Positions 35,165-46,496 of a stretch of DNA of 64,000 nucleotides are shown here, piece after piece (positions within the stretch are counted from its first letter, which is position 1; each line of letters starts with the position of its first letter). The DNA comes from Halichoerus grypus (lineage: Eukaryota; Chordata; Mammalia; Carnivora; Phocidae): positions 52,106,598 through 52,170,597 of the forward strand of contig NC_135720.1 in assembly GCF_964656455.1 (NCBI RefSeq), given 5' to 3'. Made by a program: the position numbers and the translations under genes. Under the pieces are notes generated by a model. It saw only the letters and a list, made by a program, of their open reading frames with translations, did not search any database and was not told the origin of the DNA.

Positions 35165-35312
35165 GTAAGGTACACAATCTAAACTCCACTTCCCCTCTGT
35201 AAAATAGGTATGCTAACAATAGCACCTACGTCATAGGACTAAATGAGATAATGTACATAAATCTCTTTAGCTAATTGACTGGTACATACTGAGCTTTCAA
35301 AAGTTACCTCTT
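35165..35312 (+). mobile_element. MIR relic
   Basis: 'ccctctgtaaaataggtatg' and 'actaaatgagataatgtaca' fit forward MIR. Confidence 0.65.
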
Positions 35313-35653
35313 TCTAAAAGCAATATGTTCTAATTTAAAAGACAGTGATCAACTAACTACATTTTCTGTATTACTATGCAGTTGAGTTACTGAAATTGTT
35401 AGATTTTCTTGGCATGGAAGTATACATTCATTGAGGCAGATGTAGTATAAAAGAAGCCATCTTGTTTAGTATTTAACCAAGGAACTTGTTTGTTTTCAGT
35501 TTTTATTATTTTGTATGATTCCATGTAGAAAGTTGTGATGTCATTTGGAAGGTGGTAAATTTCATATTAAGCCCAAAAATACTTAATAGAATACTTCATA
35601 TTTTAAGGTAGCACATTTCCTGTGATGATTATACTAGTATTTTTTCCAGTTTT

Positions 35654-35845
35654 TTTTTTTTTAAGATTTTATTTGTTCATTTGACAGAGTGAGACACAGT
35701 GAGAGAGGGAACACAAGCAGGGGGAGTGGGAGAGGGAGAAGCAGGCTTCCCGCGGAGCAGGGAGCCCGGTGCAGGGCTTGATCCCACTGGGATCATGATC
35801 TGAGCCAAAGGCAAATGCTTAATGACTGAGCCACCCAGGCACCCC
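35654..35845 (-). mobile_element. Carnivore tRNA-Lys SINE
   Basis: Flanks TATTTTTTCCAGTTTT at about 35639-35653 and from 35846. Confidence 0.94.
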
Positions 35846-36000
35846 TATTTTTTCCAGTTTTATTGAGATATGACTGATATATAATGTATTTAAGGTGTAC
35901 AGCATAATGATTTTTTATGTGCATATATTGTGAAATGATTACCTAATAAGATTAGCCAACATTCAACTCCTCACATAGTTACAGAAGTAGCCTTTTAAAA
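35846..36000 (-). mobile_element. L1 3' end fragment, antisense
   Basis: 'ttattgagatatgactgata' and 'gtgaaatgattacctaataa' are the reverse of an old L1 3' untranslated end. Confidence 0.7.
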
Positions 36001-36051
36001 TTGAGGCTTATTAAAACATAAAGCTGAATACTGAAGTTTGATAAACATTTT

Positions 36052-36235
36052 TTTTAAAGATTTTATTTATTTGAGAGAGGGAGCATGAGCAGGGGAAGGG
36101 ACAGAGGGAGAAAGGAGAGGGAAAAGCAGAATCCTCACTGAGCAGAGAGCCCTATGTGGGACTCAATCCCAGGACCCTGAGATCATGACCTGAGCCGAAG
36201 ATAGATGCTTAACCACTGAGCCACCCAGACGTCCC
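36052..36235 (-). mobile_element. Carnivore SINE, left of tandem pair
   Basis: Preceded by AAGTTTGATAAACATTT (36034-36050) and followed by the short middle copy GATAAACTTT (36236-36245). Confidence 0.93.
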
Positions 36236-36245
36236 GATAAACTTT

Positions 36246-36455
36246 TTTTTTAAAGATTGTATTTATTTATTTTAGTGAGAGTGCGTGCGTGTTGGCGGGG
36301 GGTTGGGGGGTGGAAGCAGAGGGAGAAGAGAATCTCAGGTAGACTCCACACTGAACCCAGAGCCTGACGCAGGGCTCCATCCCAGGACCCTGAAATCAGG
36401 ACCTGAGCCGAAATCAAAAGTGGATGCTTAACTGACTGTGCCATCCAGGTGCCCC
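36246..36455 (-). mobile_element. Carnivore SINE, right of tandem pair
   Basis: Followed by AAGTTTGATAAACATTT at 36456-36472. An older subtype ('gaaatcaaaagtggatgctt'). Confidence 0.92.
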
Positions 36456-36472
36456 AAGTTTGATAAACATTT

Positions 36473-37410
36473 TGACAGGAAAGATCATCAGTAAAAGTAG
36501 CATCTTAACCGTTTTCCATTCTAAACCTGTATTGGTGATTTTACTCTGGGAGAGTCCTCTCATTTTAAATTGGAAGTTATTAATACCCAGATTGGAAACT
36601 GAGAAATAAATTAATTCTTAGACTTGCTTTCAGGATTTATAAGAACATATTATTAAAGGGCCCAAATATATTTTTTCAAAATAATATTTTAAAGAATCAA
36701 GGTGTTTTCGTGCCAAAGGACATGTCGCAGAATCGAGGTAGCTTTATCAGCTGGCCATGAGATGTTGTCTGATACACATCTTTGCTGGTAGCTACAGCTG
36801 ACTTCCCGGATCTCCCTGAAGGATGGGCATGTTACTACCTTTGAAGGTTCTGTTCTTACCTCATCCATGCCTTAAGATTGGGGAGGGAGGCAGTGACAGT
36901 TAAAAAGTAGTCCTGCTGTATTGGGTTATTAGGGACTGTTCTATATTGTTCTGCACAGACGATTGTCTCTCACCCAAAGTAAATTATCTGACTAGTGTTA
37001 GAGCTAGGGTTAGATTTGAAGTAGTCTGGTCCTGGTTCAGAATGGCTTCACAGCTGCAGTTCACTTAATTTAAAACAGGACATTAAAACCTTTGTTGTCT
37101 ACAGCCTAGTTTGGTGGCACCCTCAGGTGTCTGAACATTTGAAGGAAATCCCAAGTTGGTACTCTTGAGACCTGAGTTGACTCTTCAGTAATGCACAGTG
37201 GGTAAGATGCACCCAGGAGAGATGAACAGCTGCAAAGAGCTTGCTATTAAATTCTGTGCTCTGATGAAATGACCTGAAGAGAACGTGTTGTTGAGTGGCT
37301 GGCTAGTGATGTTATAAAAGGCAAACTTTTTTTTCTTTGCGTGTTGAAGCTAAAGAGGGGATTTTTCACTTCAGTACTACTTCTATTCAAGGCACTGTGC
37401 TTTATATATA
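36473..37410. other. Intronic stretch without recognised features
   Basis: Unique sequence; no repeat or exon recognised. Confidence 0.45.
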
Positions 37411-37514
37411 AAAAATATGGAACGCTTCATGAATTTGCATGTCATCCTTGTGCAGGGGCCATGCTAATCTCTGTATCATTCCAATTTTAGTGTATGTGCT
37501 GCTGAAGCGAGCAC
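37411..37514 (-). pseudogene. U6 snRNA retrocopy
   Basis: The minus strand matches U6 spliceosomal RNA almost end to end: it begins GTGCTCGCTTC and ends with the GGAACGCTTCATGAATTTGC / ATATT region read in complement. It differs by CpG-type decay and a loss of three bases in the middle ('aatctctg' where U6 has 'aatcttctctg'). Similar 13-base flanks (TGCTTTATATATA left, TGCTATATATATA right) look like a target-site duplication. No U6-type proximal element was seen upstream, and the only TATA stretch is too close to the start. A retrotransposed, non-functional copy is most likely. Confidence 0.9.
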
Positions 37515-37750
37515 TGCTATATATATAATATGATCTTTGAGGTAACTGAAGAGAATAGATAATATTCCTGTTTTGCTTTTGTAAAAGCTGGGGTCCCTGT
37601 TGATCTGATCCTCATCTCTTGTCTCTCCCTCATTTTTACTTTATGTGCCAGTTCTCTTAAACTACTTGTATCTCCTGAATAAGCTGAATTCTCTTTTATC
37701 CAGGCGTCTTGTGTCTACATACTTCCTCCGCCATTAAAAACAGTCTTCCT

Positions 37751-38061
37751 GGGGTGCCTGGCTAGCTTGGTTGGTGGAGAGTATGACTCTTGATCTTGGG
37801 GTTGTGAGTTTGAGCCCCACGTTGGGTATGGAGATTACTTAAAAACAGAAAGTCTTTCATTTATTTTTTTTTAAGATTTTTATTTATTTGTCAAGAGAGA
37901 GAGCAAGAGAGCACAAGCAGGAGGAGTGGCAGGCAGAGGGAGAAGCAGGCTCCCCACTGAGCAAGGAGCCCGATGGAGGACTCAATCCCTGAGCCGAAGG
38001 TAGATGCTTAACAGACTGAGCCACCCAAACGTCCCCAAAAAATAAAATCTTTAAAAAAAAT
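37751..38061 (+). mobile_element. Short tRNA-Lys SINE variant, interrupted
   Basis: The head 'gactcttgatcttggggttg' and 'gagccccacgttgggtat' follow tRNA-Lys. Outer flanks AAAAACAGTCTTCCT (37736-37750) and AAAACGGTCTTCCT (38062-38075). A common SINE sits in its tail. Confidence 0.8.
37862..38035 (-). mobile_element. Carnivore SINE nested in short variant
   Basis: Reverse copy within the tail of the 37751 element; part of the head is deleted ('ctcaatccctgagccgaagg'). Confidence 0.9.
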
Positions 38062-38138
38062 AAAACGGTCTTCCTTTAGTGGCCTCATCTGGCTACTGTT
38101 ACTTGTCCTGCAGGACTCAGCCTTACTATCATCTTTTT

Positions 38139-38319
38139 TTTTTTTTTTTAAAGATTTTATTTATTTATTAGAGAGAGAGAACGAGTGTGGAGAGGGGCAG
38201 AGGGAGAAGCAGACTCCCAGCTGAGCAGGGAGCCCTACCCGGGGCTTAATCCCAGGACCCTGAGATCATGACCTGCGCTATACGCAGATGTGTAACTGGC
38301 TGAGCCACCCAGGCGCCCC
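38139..38319 (-). mobile_element. Carnivore SINE
   Basis: Exact flanks CTTACTATCATCTTTTT around the element (from 38122 and from 38320). Confidence 0.94.
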
Positions 38320-38379
38320 CTTACTATCATCTTTTTAGAGATTTTGCTGATCCATGGAATTTAGACTGGATTTCCTTCC

Positions 38380-38540
38380 TGTGTACCCTTGTAGCCCTAT
38401 AAGGATTAAATTTATTTGCTTGTTTGTGGCTTCCTTTAGTTCCTGTATCTTCCACTATAAATTCCTAGAGGACAGGGACTGTCATAATCACTCTTACTCA
38501 ACACCTGGCGCTGCACTTGGTACGTAGTGGACAGTATGAA
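38380..38540 (+). mobile_element. L2 relic
   Basis: 'gaggacagggactgtcataa' and 'agtatgaatgaatgaag' fit the L2 3' end. Confidence 0.65.
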
Positions 38541-38660
38541 TGAATGAAGTTTAGGAAGGTTAAGTAATTTGCCCAAAGTCGTGGGTATTAAATGGCAAAA
38601 CTGGGATTTGAATCTACATTTTCTGACCTTCAGAGCCTGTCCTGAACATTCTCCTCGAGA
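38541..38660 (-). mobile_element. MIR relic
   Basis: 'aggttaagtaatttgcccaa' followed by 'aaactgggatttgaatc' fits reverse MIR. Confidence 0.75.
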
Positions 38661-38726
38661 GCTTTTGAAACTATTTTGATTCTTACTTCATTGGGTAGGG
38701 TTGGGATTTGGGAAATGGTAGTTTAT

Positions 38727-38918
38727 TTATTTTTAAGATTTTATTTATTTTATTTTGAGAGAGCGAGTGAGGGAGAGAGCACAAGCAGGGGAAGGGGCAG
38801 AGGGAGAAGCTGACTCCCTGCTGAGCAGGGAGCCTGATGCGGGGCTCAATCCCAGGACCCTGGGATCATGACCTGAGCCGAAGGCAGACGCTTAACCAAC
38901 TGAGCCACTCAGGTGACC
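38727..38918 (-). mobile_element. Carnivore SINE inserted in another SINE
   Basis: Reverse copy ending 'ccactcaggtgaccc', then directly the remains of an older SINE. Confidence 0.9.
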
Positions 38919-39056
38919 CGGGAGAGAGAGAATCTTAAGCAGGCCTCCATACCCAGGGCGGAGCCTGATGTGGGGCTCATCTCACAACCCTGAGATCATG
39001 ACCCGGCTGAAATCAAGAGTTGGACGCTTAACTGACTGAGCCACCCAGGTGCCCCA
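38919..39056 (-). mobile_element. Older SINE remnant
   Basis: Head part of the older subtype ('gaaatcaagagttggacgct'); its T-tail side was displaced by the inserted SINE. Confidence 0.88.
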
Positions 39057-39285
39057 AGAAAGAAATTCTTGTGTTTTGTTAATATTGCCACTCTGTACCT
39101 TTTAAGTGGAAAAGTCTAAAATGTTTAACTTTTAGCAGTCTTGGTGATTCTTTGTAGTAGAAATTTTCCGTCTTCACCTTCATAATCATGCTTACCAAAA
39201 AAGAAAAAAAAAAAATTGAACTGTTTTTAGGTACTTTGATGTTTTACCATATTGTGCTGCTTTCATGTAAGCAGAGCCAGCAATT

Positions 39286-39516
39286 TTTTTTTAAAGATTT
39301 TATTTTTTTATTTTTTTTATTTTTTAAAGATTTTGTTTATTTATTTGACAGAGAGAGATACACAGTGAGAGAGAGAACACAAGCAGGGGGAGTGGGAGAG
39401 GGAGAAGCAGGCTTCCCGCAGAGCAGGGAGCCCGACGCGGGGCTCGATCCCAGGACTCTGGGATCATGACCTGAGCCGAAGGCAGACGCATAACAACTGA
39501 GCCACCCAGGCGCCCC
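39286..39516 (-). mobile_element. Carnivore SINE with doubled tail
   Basis: 'aaagattttatttttttatt' is followed by a second 'aaagattttgtttatttatt'. Flanks AGAGCCAGCAATTTTTT and AGAGCCAGCAGTTTTTT. Confidence 0.93.
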
Positions 39517-39534
39517 AGAGCCAGCAGTTTTTTT

Positions 39535-40140
39535 AACATCAAATAAGAAAGATGGTGTCCAAGAAAAGCAATACTGTAATCTTGGTACTGCTTTTTACTG
39601 ATTTCTTAGTTAAATGACTTAATGCTTTCAACTAGAATTTTACTTCCTTAAGGAAATATTTAGAACCTAGGAATTTTGACATGGCGGTAAAATGTGACAT
39701 TTGATGTAACTTTCAGGAAAGGTGGTATCCATTAGGATACAGTTTGGGCTGTTCTCACAGAGACTTCAAGAATAGAGTTTAATTTTTCACATGAGAGGTC
39801 TCAGAGGCAGGCCTGGGCTGGTATCATGGCTTGACTCTCAGCTGCCAGCATCACATCCATCTTCTAGCCAAGGGGAAAACATATTCCTGCCCCATTGCCC
39901 TTTTCCTCAAAGGAAGCTGGGAAATCTAGTCACATCTTCAACCATGTGAAGAAAGGAAGGACAGGCACAGTTCTTTGCTTTACCACAATAGCAAAGAAGT
40001 AATTGGGATCAGCCCTTCTAGGGTGTGTGGCTTTAGCAACATTCTGATCATCTCTCTTAATTCTTTACTTTTTGCTGATGCCTGATATTTCAAAGTTTAG
40101 AAAAAGGTCATTTGATTTGTAAGAAATGAAATTGAGTTCT
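39535..40140. other. Intronic stretch without recognised features
   Basis: Unique sequence; no exon seen. Confidence 0.45.
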
Positions 40141-40157
40141 CATTAGTTCTGACAGTC

Positions 40158-40337
40158 TTTTTTTTTTAAAGGTTTTTTATTTGAAAGAGTGAGCATGGGG
40201 TGGGGAAGGAGCAGTGCGAGAGGGGGAGGGATAAGCCGACTCCCCCCTGAGCAGGGAGCCTTACACGGGGCTCAATCCCAGGACCCCGACCTGAGCCAAA
40301 GGCAGACACTTAACCAACTGAGCCACCCAGATGCCCC
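40158..40337 (-). mobile_element. Carnivore SINE
   Basis: Flanks AGTTCTGACAGT and AGTTTTGACAAT; part of the head deleted ('aggaccccgacctgagcc'). Confidence 0.9.
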
Positions 40338-40349
40338 AGTTTTGACAAT

Positions 40350-40884
40350 TTTAAATATGAATGAGTTTTGATTTCTTTGATTTCTTCCTGAAAATTAATT
40401 TTGGTGAGTTGAGAAAGGAGACAATCATGAAGACATGGCATATCTGATAGGGTATGGGGTTGGATTAGAGGTGTTGAAAATACATGATTAATCTTTTATT
40501 TTTTTCTTTTTCAATGGCGGTTTAAAACTATGGAGGCAGTTTTACTTAGGACCAGCATTTTAGTTGATGGTATCGAATGAAGGAGTATATAATTTGAGCC
40601 ACCAAAATAAGTGAGCTCAGTGTCTCTTACCAGAGAATCATAGAAGACTTAAAATAATTTTTATCACTGATATAGCATCTCTGTTTGCTTGGCTTTCCTT
40701 AAATTATTTCCACACCTGCTACCTATAGATTGTTTGCTTTATGTTTTTTCCCACTCTTGCCTTGTGGGATGAGTTTCTCTGTTCCATAGTAAATTTGGGA
40801 ATTCTAATCCATACAGAGGAAGAAACGAGTCTCAAAGCTCCCCTCCTTATGTCCAGTTCTTTGCATCTCACTCCTCTCTTGCCT
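40350..40884. other. Intronic stretch without recognised features
   Basis: Unique sequence; no exon seen. Confidence 0.45.
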
Positions 40885-40902
40885 TGACATTATTCATTAT
40901 CT

Positions 40903-41114
40903 TTTTTTTTTTTTAAGATTTTTTTTTTTTTTAAATTTATTTATTTGAGAGAGAGAGAATGAGAGAGAGCAAGCACATGAGGGGGGGAGGGTCAGAGGGA
41001 GAAGCAGACTCCCTGCCGAGCAGGGAGCCCGATGCGGGACTCGATCCAGGGACTCCAGGATCATGACCTGAGCCGAAGGCAGTCGCTTAACCAACTGAGC
41101 CACCCAGGCGCCCG
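40903..41114 (-). mobile_element. Carnivore SINE with long T-tract
   Basis: Exact flanks GACATTATTCATTATCTT (from 40885 and 41115). Confidence 0.94.
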
Positions 41115-41215
41115 ACATTATTCATTATCTTGAAGTAGAAACAGAAGTAGATAAAAGTCTTGTTGGCTAGGCATATATTATGTATTGTCAGGCCTTTATT
41201 TAAATTTACACCCAG

Positions 41216-41414
41216 GGGTGCCTGGGTAGCTCAGTTTGTTGAGCATCCGACCCTTGCTTTCAGCTCAGATCATGATCTCAGGGTTGTGGGATCAAGCCCT
41301 GTGTCCAGCCCTGTGCTCAGTGCAGAGTCTGCTGAAGATTTTCTCCCTCTCTCCCTTGAGCTCTCTCTTGTGTGAGTGCACTCTCTCAAATAAATAAATA
41401 AAATCTTAAATAGA
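41216..41414 (+). mobile_element. Carnivore SINE, older type
   Basis: Flanks TAAATTTACACCCAG (41201-41215 and from 41415). Confidence 0.92.
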
Positions 41415-41461
41415 TAAATTTACACCCAGAGATCCCCCCATATTGTGTAACTGAGAACATT

Positions 41462-41639
41462 CATTTATTTGAGAGAGGGAGCATGAGCGGGTGAAGGGGC
41501 AAAGGGAGAGAGAAAGGAAGAGGCAGACTCCCTACTGAGTGCGGAACCAGACACGGGGCTTGATCTCACCGCCCTGAGATCATGACCTGAGCTGAAATCA
41601 AGAGTCAGAAGCCCAACTGACTGACCACCCAGGCACCCC
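41462..41639 (-). mobile_element. Carnivore SINE, older type
   Basis: Flanks ACTGAGAACATT (41450-41461 and from 41640). Confidence 0.9.
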
Positions 41640-41726
41640 ACTGAGAACATTATTAATAATACACTGATAGATCTAGAGCAGGAGTGAGCAAGCTGTGGGC
41701 TTTCCTGCTTTTGTAGTTTTATTGGA

Positions 41727-41817
41727 AGACTTCCAAAACTTAAGGCAATAAATTTGTGTTTTAAGCTACTAAGTTTGTGATAATTTGTTACAGCAGCAAT
41801 AGGAAATTAATAAGAAT
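41727..41817 (+). mobile_element. MLT1-type LTR 3' end fragment
   Basis: The bases 'gcaataaatttgtgttttaa' followed by 'gctactaagtttgtg' and 'ggaaattaataag' match the conserved end of MLT1 (MaLR) LTRs. Confidence 0.65.
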
Positions 41818-41848
41818 GACCATACCCCTGTACTAAAAATCATTTCCC

Positions 41849-42022
41849 GGGCACTTGAGTGGCTCAGATGGTTGAGCATCTGCCTTCGGCTCAGATCCCA
41901 GGGTCCTGGGATTGAGCTCCATGTTGGGCTCCCTGCTCAGCGGGGAGTCTTCTTCTCCCTCCCCCTGCTCTTGTGCTCTTGCTTGCTCTCTCCCTCTCAA
42001 ATAAATAAATACAATCTTTTTA
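41849..42022 (+). mobile_element. Carnivore SINE
   Basis: Head 'gcacttgagtggctcagatg', tail 'aaataaataaatacaatctt'. The open frames near 41833-42117 are inside it. Confidence 0.92.
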
Positions 42023-44480
42023 AAAAACTGAGTATAGGAGAAAGAATCACATAATCTCTGATACAGTCGTTTATCCTTGCTGTTGTACTCTGGTGCTCTT
42101 GTATGAGAGGGAGCCAACTTCTGAGACTAGGCAGATGTAAAATTATGAGTACTGTGTGATGAATACTGTGGGTTATTGGCTCTTGGTTAAAATTTAACTT
42201 AGAAAAGGTGTTATTCTTTATTATTAGGCCTCTGACCCTCCATAATTCCAGGCAAGGTCTTGGAAGCAATAGTATCTTCCATTCATTGCACACATTAGGA
42301 GAAAAGTACTTTGAATTCTGCATCTTGTGATTCTAGGTCTCAAAGTCTAAAATATATTTAAGTATTTCAGGCAGTAAATGTATAACTACACAATTTCTTT
42401 TGATGTTACAATTTTTTTTTCTTGGTTTCTATTTTGGAAAGAAACCTGCAGTTAGCTTCAGGCATTTATTTATAGTGAGCAGGAACGGTCTGTTCTTTTA
42501 AAATATCCAGATCCATTTGTGACAGGATAGATTTTAAAAATGCAACCTATAAGGCTATGAGGTATATAAAATATATGTATCAAATACGTAAGGCACCCAG
42601 AACTTCTGTATGAAGAAAGTTCAAGAATGTTAAAACTAAGGAAGCATTGTAGAAGAAGGATTCTAATTATAAAATCTGGTGAAACTTTCATAAATTAAGA
42701 AAGGATTTATAGGTTAGAGTAGGCTATTAGTTATGAATACTGTTCAGTGGATTATTTAGAAGGAATATGTTCTTTGATTTGCTTTTCTCTAGAACTTCTG
42801 ATATGCCTTTGTCTAAAACTGTTCTAATATAGTAGTCATTAGCCATATGAGTCTATTTAAATTGAAGTGTTAGATTCAAACTATCAGACATCTATTTGTT
42901 TCCTTAGAATTAGAGTTGACTTGTTTGACTTGTCTTTAATTCATTATAAGTGATAGTTGGGCTTGAATTACAGGATGTGTCATATATAAAGGGACCATTG
43001 TATATAGGGCTTTTTCTCTTGAGTTTCTGTAACCTTTTTGCCCCATCTCACTGTGTTTCCAGTCATTGATCACTCACAGTCTGTTCACTGTTACCTCTGG
43101 GCCAAACTCCCATGCACTGACACACAGCCTGTTCTCTGCTGATTAAGATAGAGAAAATTTCTTAATCCAGTCAAAGGTTAGCGACGTATTTCCTTTATAG
43201 GATAATTTTATTATATTGGGAAATTGAGCACAAGTTTGTAAACTATAGTTAAACTATAGCTTAACCAAAGAGAACTGGGATGAGAGTAAATGGTGCCTTT
43301 CAGAGTGTATAGAATCTTATTTCTCTTCAGTCCTATACGGGTAGATGTAAAATATGTGTGGTTCCGACAGATTTCAGTTATAGCTGCTTTCAGGTCTGTT
43401 TAGAGCACTGGGCCTTCCCATGGTATTTAGCTCAGGCCCCTGAAGTAATTTCCTGTTTTCCAATGAAGTTGGGTCTCTTATAGGTCTTGCTGTGGCCAGT
43501 AGAAGAGGAAATGCTTCCCAAAATCCTTTTCTGCCCCACTTCCTCAAGGATTCTTTTTAAAGGCCTCAGAAAAATCTGTTAGATTAAAATGTTGAAGTCT
43601 TAGTCTAAATTCTCATGTAGGCAAACTAAAAGCAACTCAGCAGTGGATATTAAATTTAGATTGTAAAGCACTTTGATAAATCGGTTTTGTCCCTCAGTTT
43701 ACACGTTAATATATTCTTTTCGTAAACACCTGAAGTTGGTGAGGAGTCACAGTTGGCTGCAAAGGGTTGAATAAGCTGCAAAACAAAAACAGCTTCAGTT
43801 ATAAATTCATTGAAATGTCCTAGAGCACTTCCATTTTTATAACTTCCTAACTTAAGTTCTTGGTTGTTGAACAAGTCACCTTGTTATAAAGATGGTTTAA
43901 ATTGTTACAACACTTTCTTTGGCAATTTTTGATGGCTTGTGTTTCTGATTAGTGTTTGTCCTAGTTTCACCAGACTTTATTGAAAGAGCACAGTTTATCA
44001 GTATCATGTGGTTTCAGAGACATCTTGGCAGTTTTTTGCTATCAGTATTGCCAGAAATTCTATATCCTGTGTCAATGTGCAGAGAAATTTTGTTCTTTTA
44101 ATTTATAGTTGCTATTATTTATTACTATTAATTCATACACTTGCCCTGATACTGCATTTTGTTTCTCTCCTCTATCAGTCCCTGTGTAGGGCTCCTTACC
44201 CCTACCCAATGACAGACTTCATTTTCTTGTTGGGTTTTGACTGCTGTGTTTATCATATTCAAGTTTCATTCTCAAGGAAGCTAAACTTCTCTTTAAATTG
44301 GCCGAAGCATCTGGGGCAGTCTTTCCCTACCCAGGGACGGTAGAAAAGAACTGGCAGCAGACTTGAGTATTGTTATGTGTGAGGGCGCGCTGGGCGGAGG
44401 TTGTAGCAGAGGGGCAAAACTATTGACCGCTTACATAGCGTGGATCTCCATTCTTTTAGAACCTCCATTAAGTTTTTGTT
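42023..44480. other. Long repeat-poor intronic stretch
   Basis: 2.4 kb with no recognised SINE, L1 or exon, striking within an intron otherwise crowded with SINEs. The open frames at 43656-43874 and 44008-44343 match nothing known to me. Confidence 0.5.
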
Positions 44481-44484
44481 CTTT

Positions 44485-44690
44485 GGGAGATAGTTTAACA
44501 TAGTCTAAGAACACATAGATTATGAACTTGAATTCATATCCCAGTTTGCCCAGCCTATTAATTGAGTGCCCTTGGACAATTAACCCCTCTGAACCTTTTG
44601 TCTATCCTAAAGATGACAGTGTTAACTGTTTTCCTTAGGATTACATGAGAATTAAATGATGTTAAGTGTTATGGACTTTAAATACTATTT
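44485..44690 (+). mobile_element. MIR relic
   Basis: Forward MIR order: 'gaattcatatcccagtttgc', 'gtgcccttggacaattaacc', 'tgagaattaaatgatgttaa'. Confidence 0.75.
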
Positions 44691-44697
44691 CATTTGG

Positions 44698-44824
44698 GAT
44701 GCCTGGGTGGCTCAGTCAGTTAAGTGTCTGACTCTTGATCCCAGCTCAGATCTCAGGGTTGTGAGTTCAGGCCCCTCATTAGGCTCCATACTGGGCCTGG
44801 AGCCTACTTAAAAAAAAAAAAAAA
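44698..44824 (+). mobile_element. SINE, short body
   Basis: Head with 'gtctgactcttgatcccagc' then directly A-rich tail. Flanks ATACTATTTCATTT and ATTCTATCTCATTT. Confidence 0.88.
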
Positions 44825-44914
44825 TTCTATCTCATTTATATAATATTAGCTGTTGCTATTATTTAATTACTGAGTTGCCTCTAGCTTTCTCTTGCACTAT
44901 CAGAAAAGAGAAGG

Positions 44915-45012
44915 AGGTGCCTGACTGGCTCAGTCGATAGAGCATGTGACTCTTGATCTCAGGATTGTGAGTTTGAGCCCCACATTGGGGGTACAGGTTA
45001 CTTTAAAAAAAG
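44915..45012 (+). mobile_element. Short tRNA-Lys SINE variant
   Basis: 'gatagagcatgtgactcttg' and 'tttgagccccacattggggg' follow tRNA-Lys; no CT-rich body. Confidence 0.8.
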
Positions 45013-45114
45013 AGAAAAGAAAGTACTGATTTCAGTAAATGGTTTTCTGACATACATTACCAGACTTGCATTTTTTTCTCCCAAACTCTCTTGATATGTC
45101 ATTGAAACGTTCTT

Positions 45115-45318
45115 TTTTTTTAAAGATTTTTTTTTTTTTTTTATTTATTTGACAGAGAGAGACACAGCAAGAGAGAGAACACAAGCAGGGGGAGTGGGAG
45201 AGGGAGAAGCAGGCTTCCCGTGGAGCAGGGAGCCCGATGCGGGGCTCAATCCCAGGAGCCTGGAATCATGACCTGAGCCGAAGGCAGGCGCTTAACGACT
45301 GAGCCACCCAGGCGCCCC
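45115..45318 (-). mobile_element. Carnivore SINE, young
   Basis: Exact flanks TGTCATTGAAACGTTCTT (45097-45114 and from 45319). Confidence 0.95.
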
Positions 45319-45672
45319 TGTCATTGAAACGTTCTTAAGGAAAAGTCAAAACTCTATAGAATCTCTTATATTATTTAAACATGACAATGGATGGTAGTGA
45401 TGGTTGCACAACAGTATAAATGTACTTAATACTTCAGAGTTCTGTACACTTAAAAATGTATACTCCGTAACATAAAATGGTAAATTTTCTGTTAATGTGT
45501 GTTGTATCACTATAAAAAAACATGGAAACACAAATAATGGAAGAGGAGCAGTTAAGTTAATATAATCTTTTCTTTCAAGTTAACCAAAGCAGGGGAGGAA
45601 AGCAGTTCTTCATGACCTTTTAACAAGAATCTCAGTCCTTACCCATTTATCTTGTCTTAAAGTCTGTTTTAG

Positions 45673-45882
45673 AGGTGTCAGGGTGGCTCAGTTGGTTAAG
45701 CAACTGACTCTTGGTTTCATCTCAGGTTATGATCTCCAGGTTGTGGGATCGAGCCCTATGCTTAGCACAGAGTCCGCTTCGGATTCTCTCTCCCGCTCCC
45801 TTTTTCCCCCTCTGCCCCTCCCCCTACTTGCACATGCCCTCTCTCACTCTCCAAAAATAAAATCTTTTTAAAAAAAATTTTT
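45673..45882 (+). mobile_element. Carnivore SINE, older type
   Basis: 'gactcttggtttcatctcag'; flanks near TTAAAGTCTGTTTTA and TTTAAAGTCTTTTAT. Confidence 0.9.
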
Positions 45883-46261
45883 AAAGTCTTTTATCTATTA
45901 TTAATATAGTCACTCCAGCATTTTTGTGGTTACTTGTAGGCTATATCATTTTCCATCCTTTCACTTTTAACCTGTTTTTGTTTTTGAATGTTAAATGTGT
46001 GTCTTGTGGACAGGATGTAATGAATGGTACCTTTTTTTTAAATCCAGGCTGACAAGCTCTGTCTTTTGATTGAAGGTTTGTTTTATATTTAATGAAATTA
46101 TTGGTGTGATGGATTTATTTCTGCCATTTGATACTTTTTTCTTTTTTTAAGTTTTTATTTTAATTTCAGTTAATATACAGTGTTATATTAGTTTCAGGTG
46201 TACAGTATTGTGATTCAGCAATTCCATACATCATCCAGTGCTCATCACAAGTGCACTTCTT

Positions 46262-46496
46262 TTTAATTTTACTTCACTTATTTATTTTAAAGATTTACTT
46301 ATTTATTTATTTTACTTATTTATTTTAGAGCGAGAGTGCACACAAGCAGAATGGGAATAGGGAGAGGGAAGGAGACTCTCAAGCTGACTCCATGCTGAGT
46401 GCAGAGCCCAACACAGGGCTTGATCTCACAACCGTGAGATCACGAACTGAGCCAAAACCAGGAGTCAGATTTTTAACTGTGTTACCCAGGTGCCCC
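46262..46496 (-). mobile_element. Older SINE, left of three-SINE stack
   Basis: Extended T-rich tail with repeated 'ttatttatttta'; older head. Preceded by target copy CACAAGTGCACTTCT (46246-46260). Confidence 0.88.
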
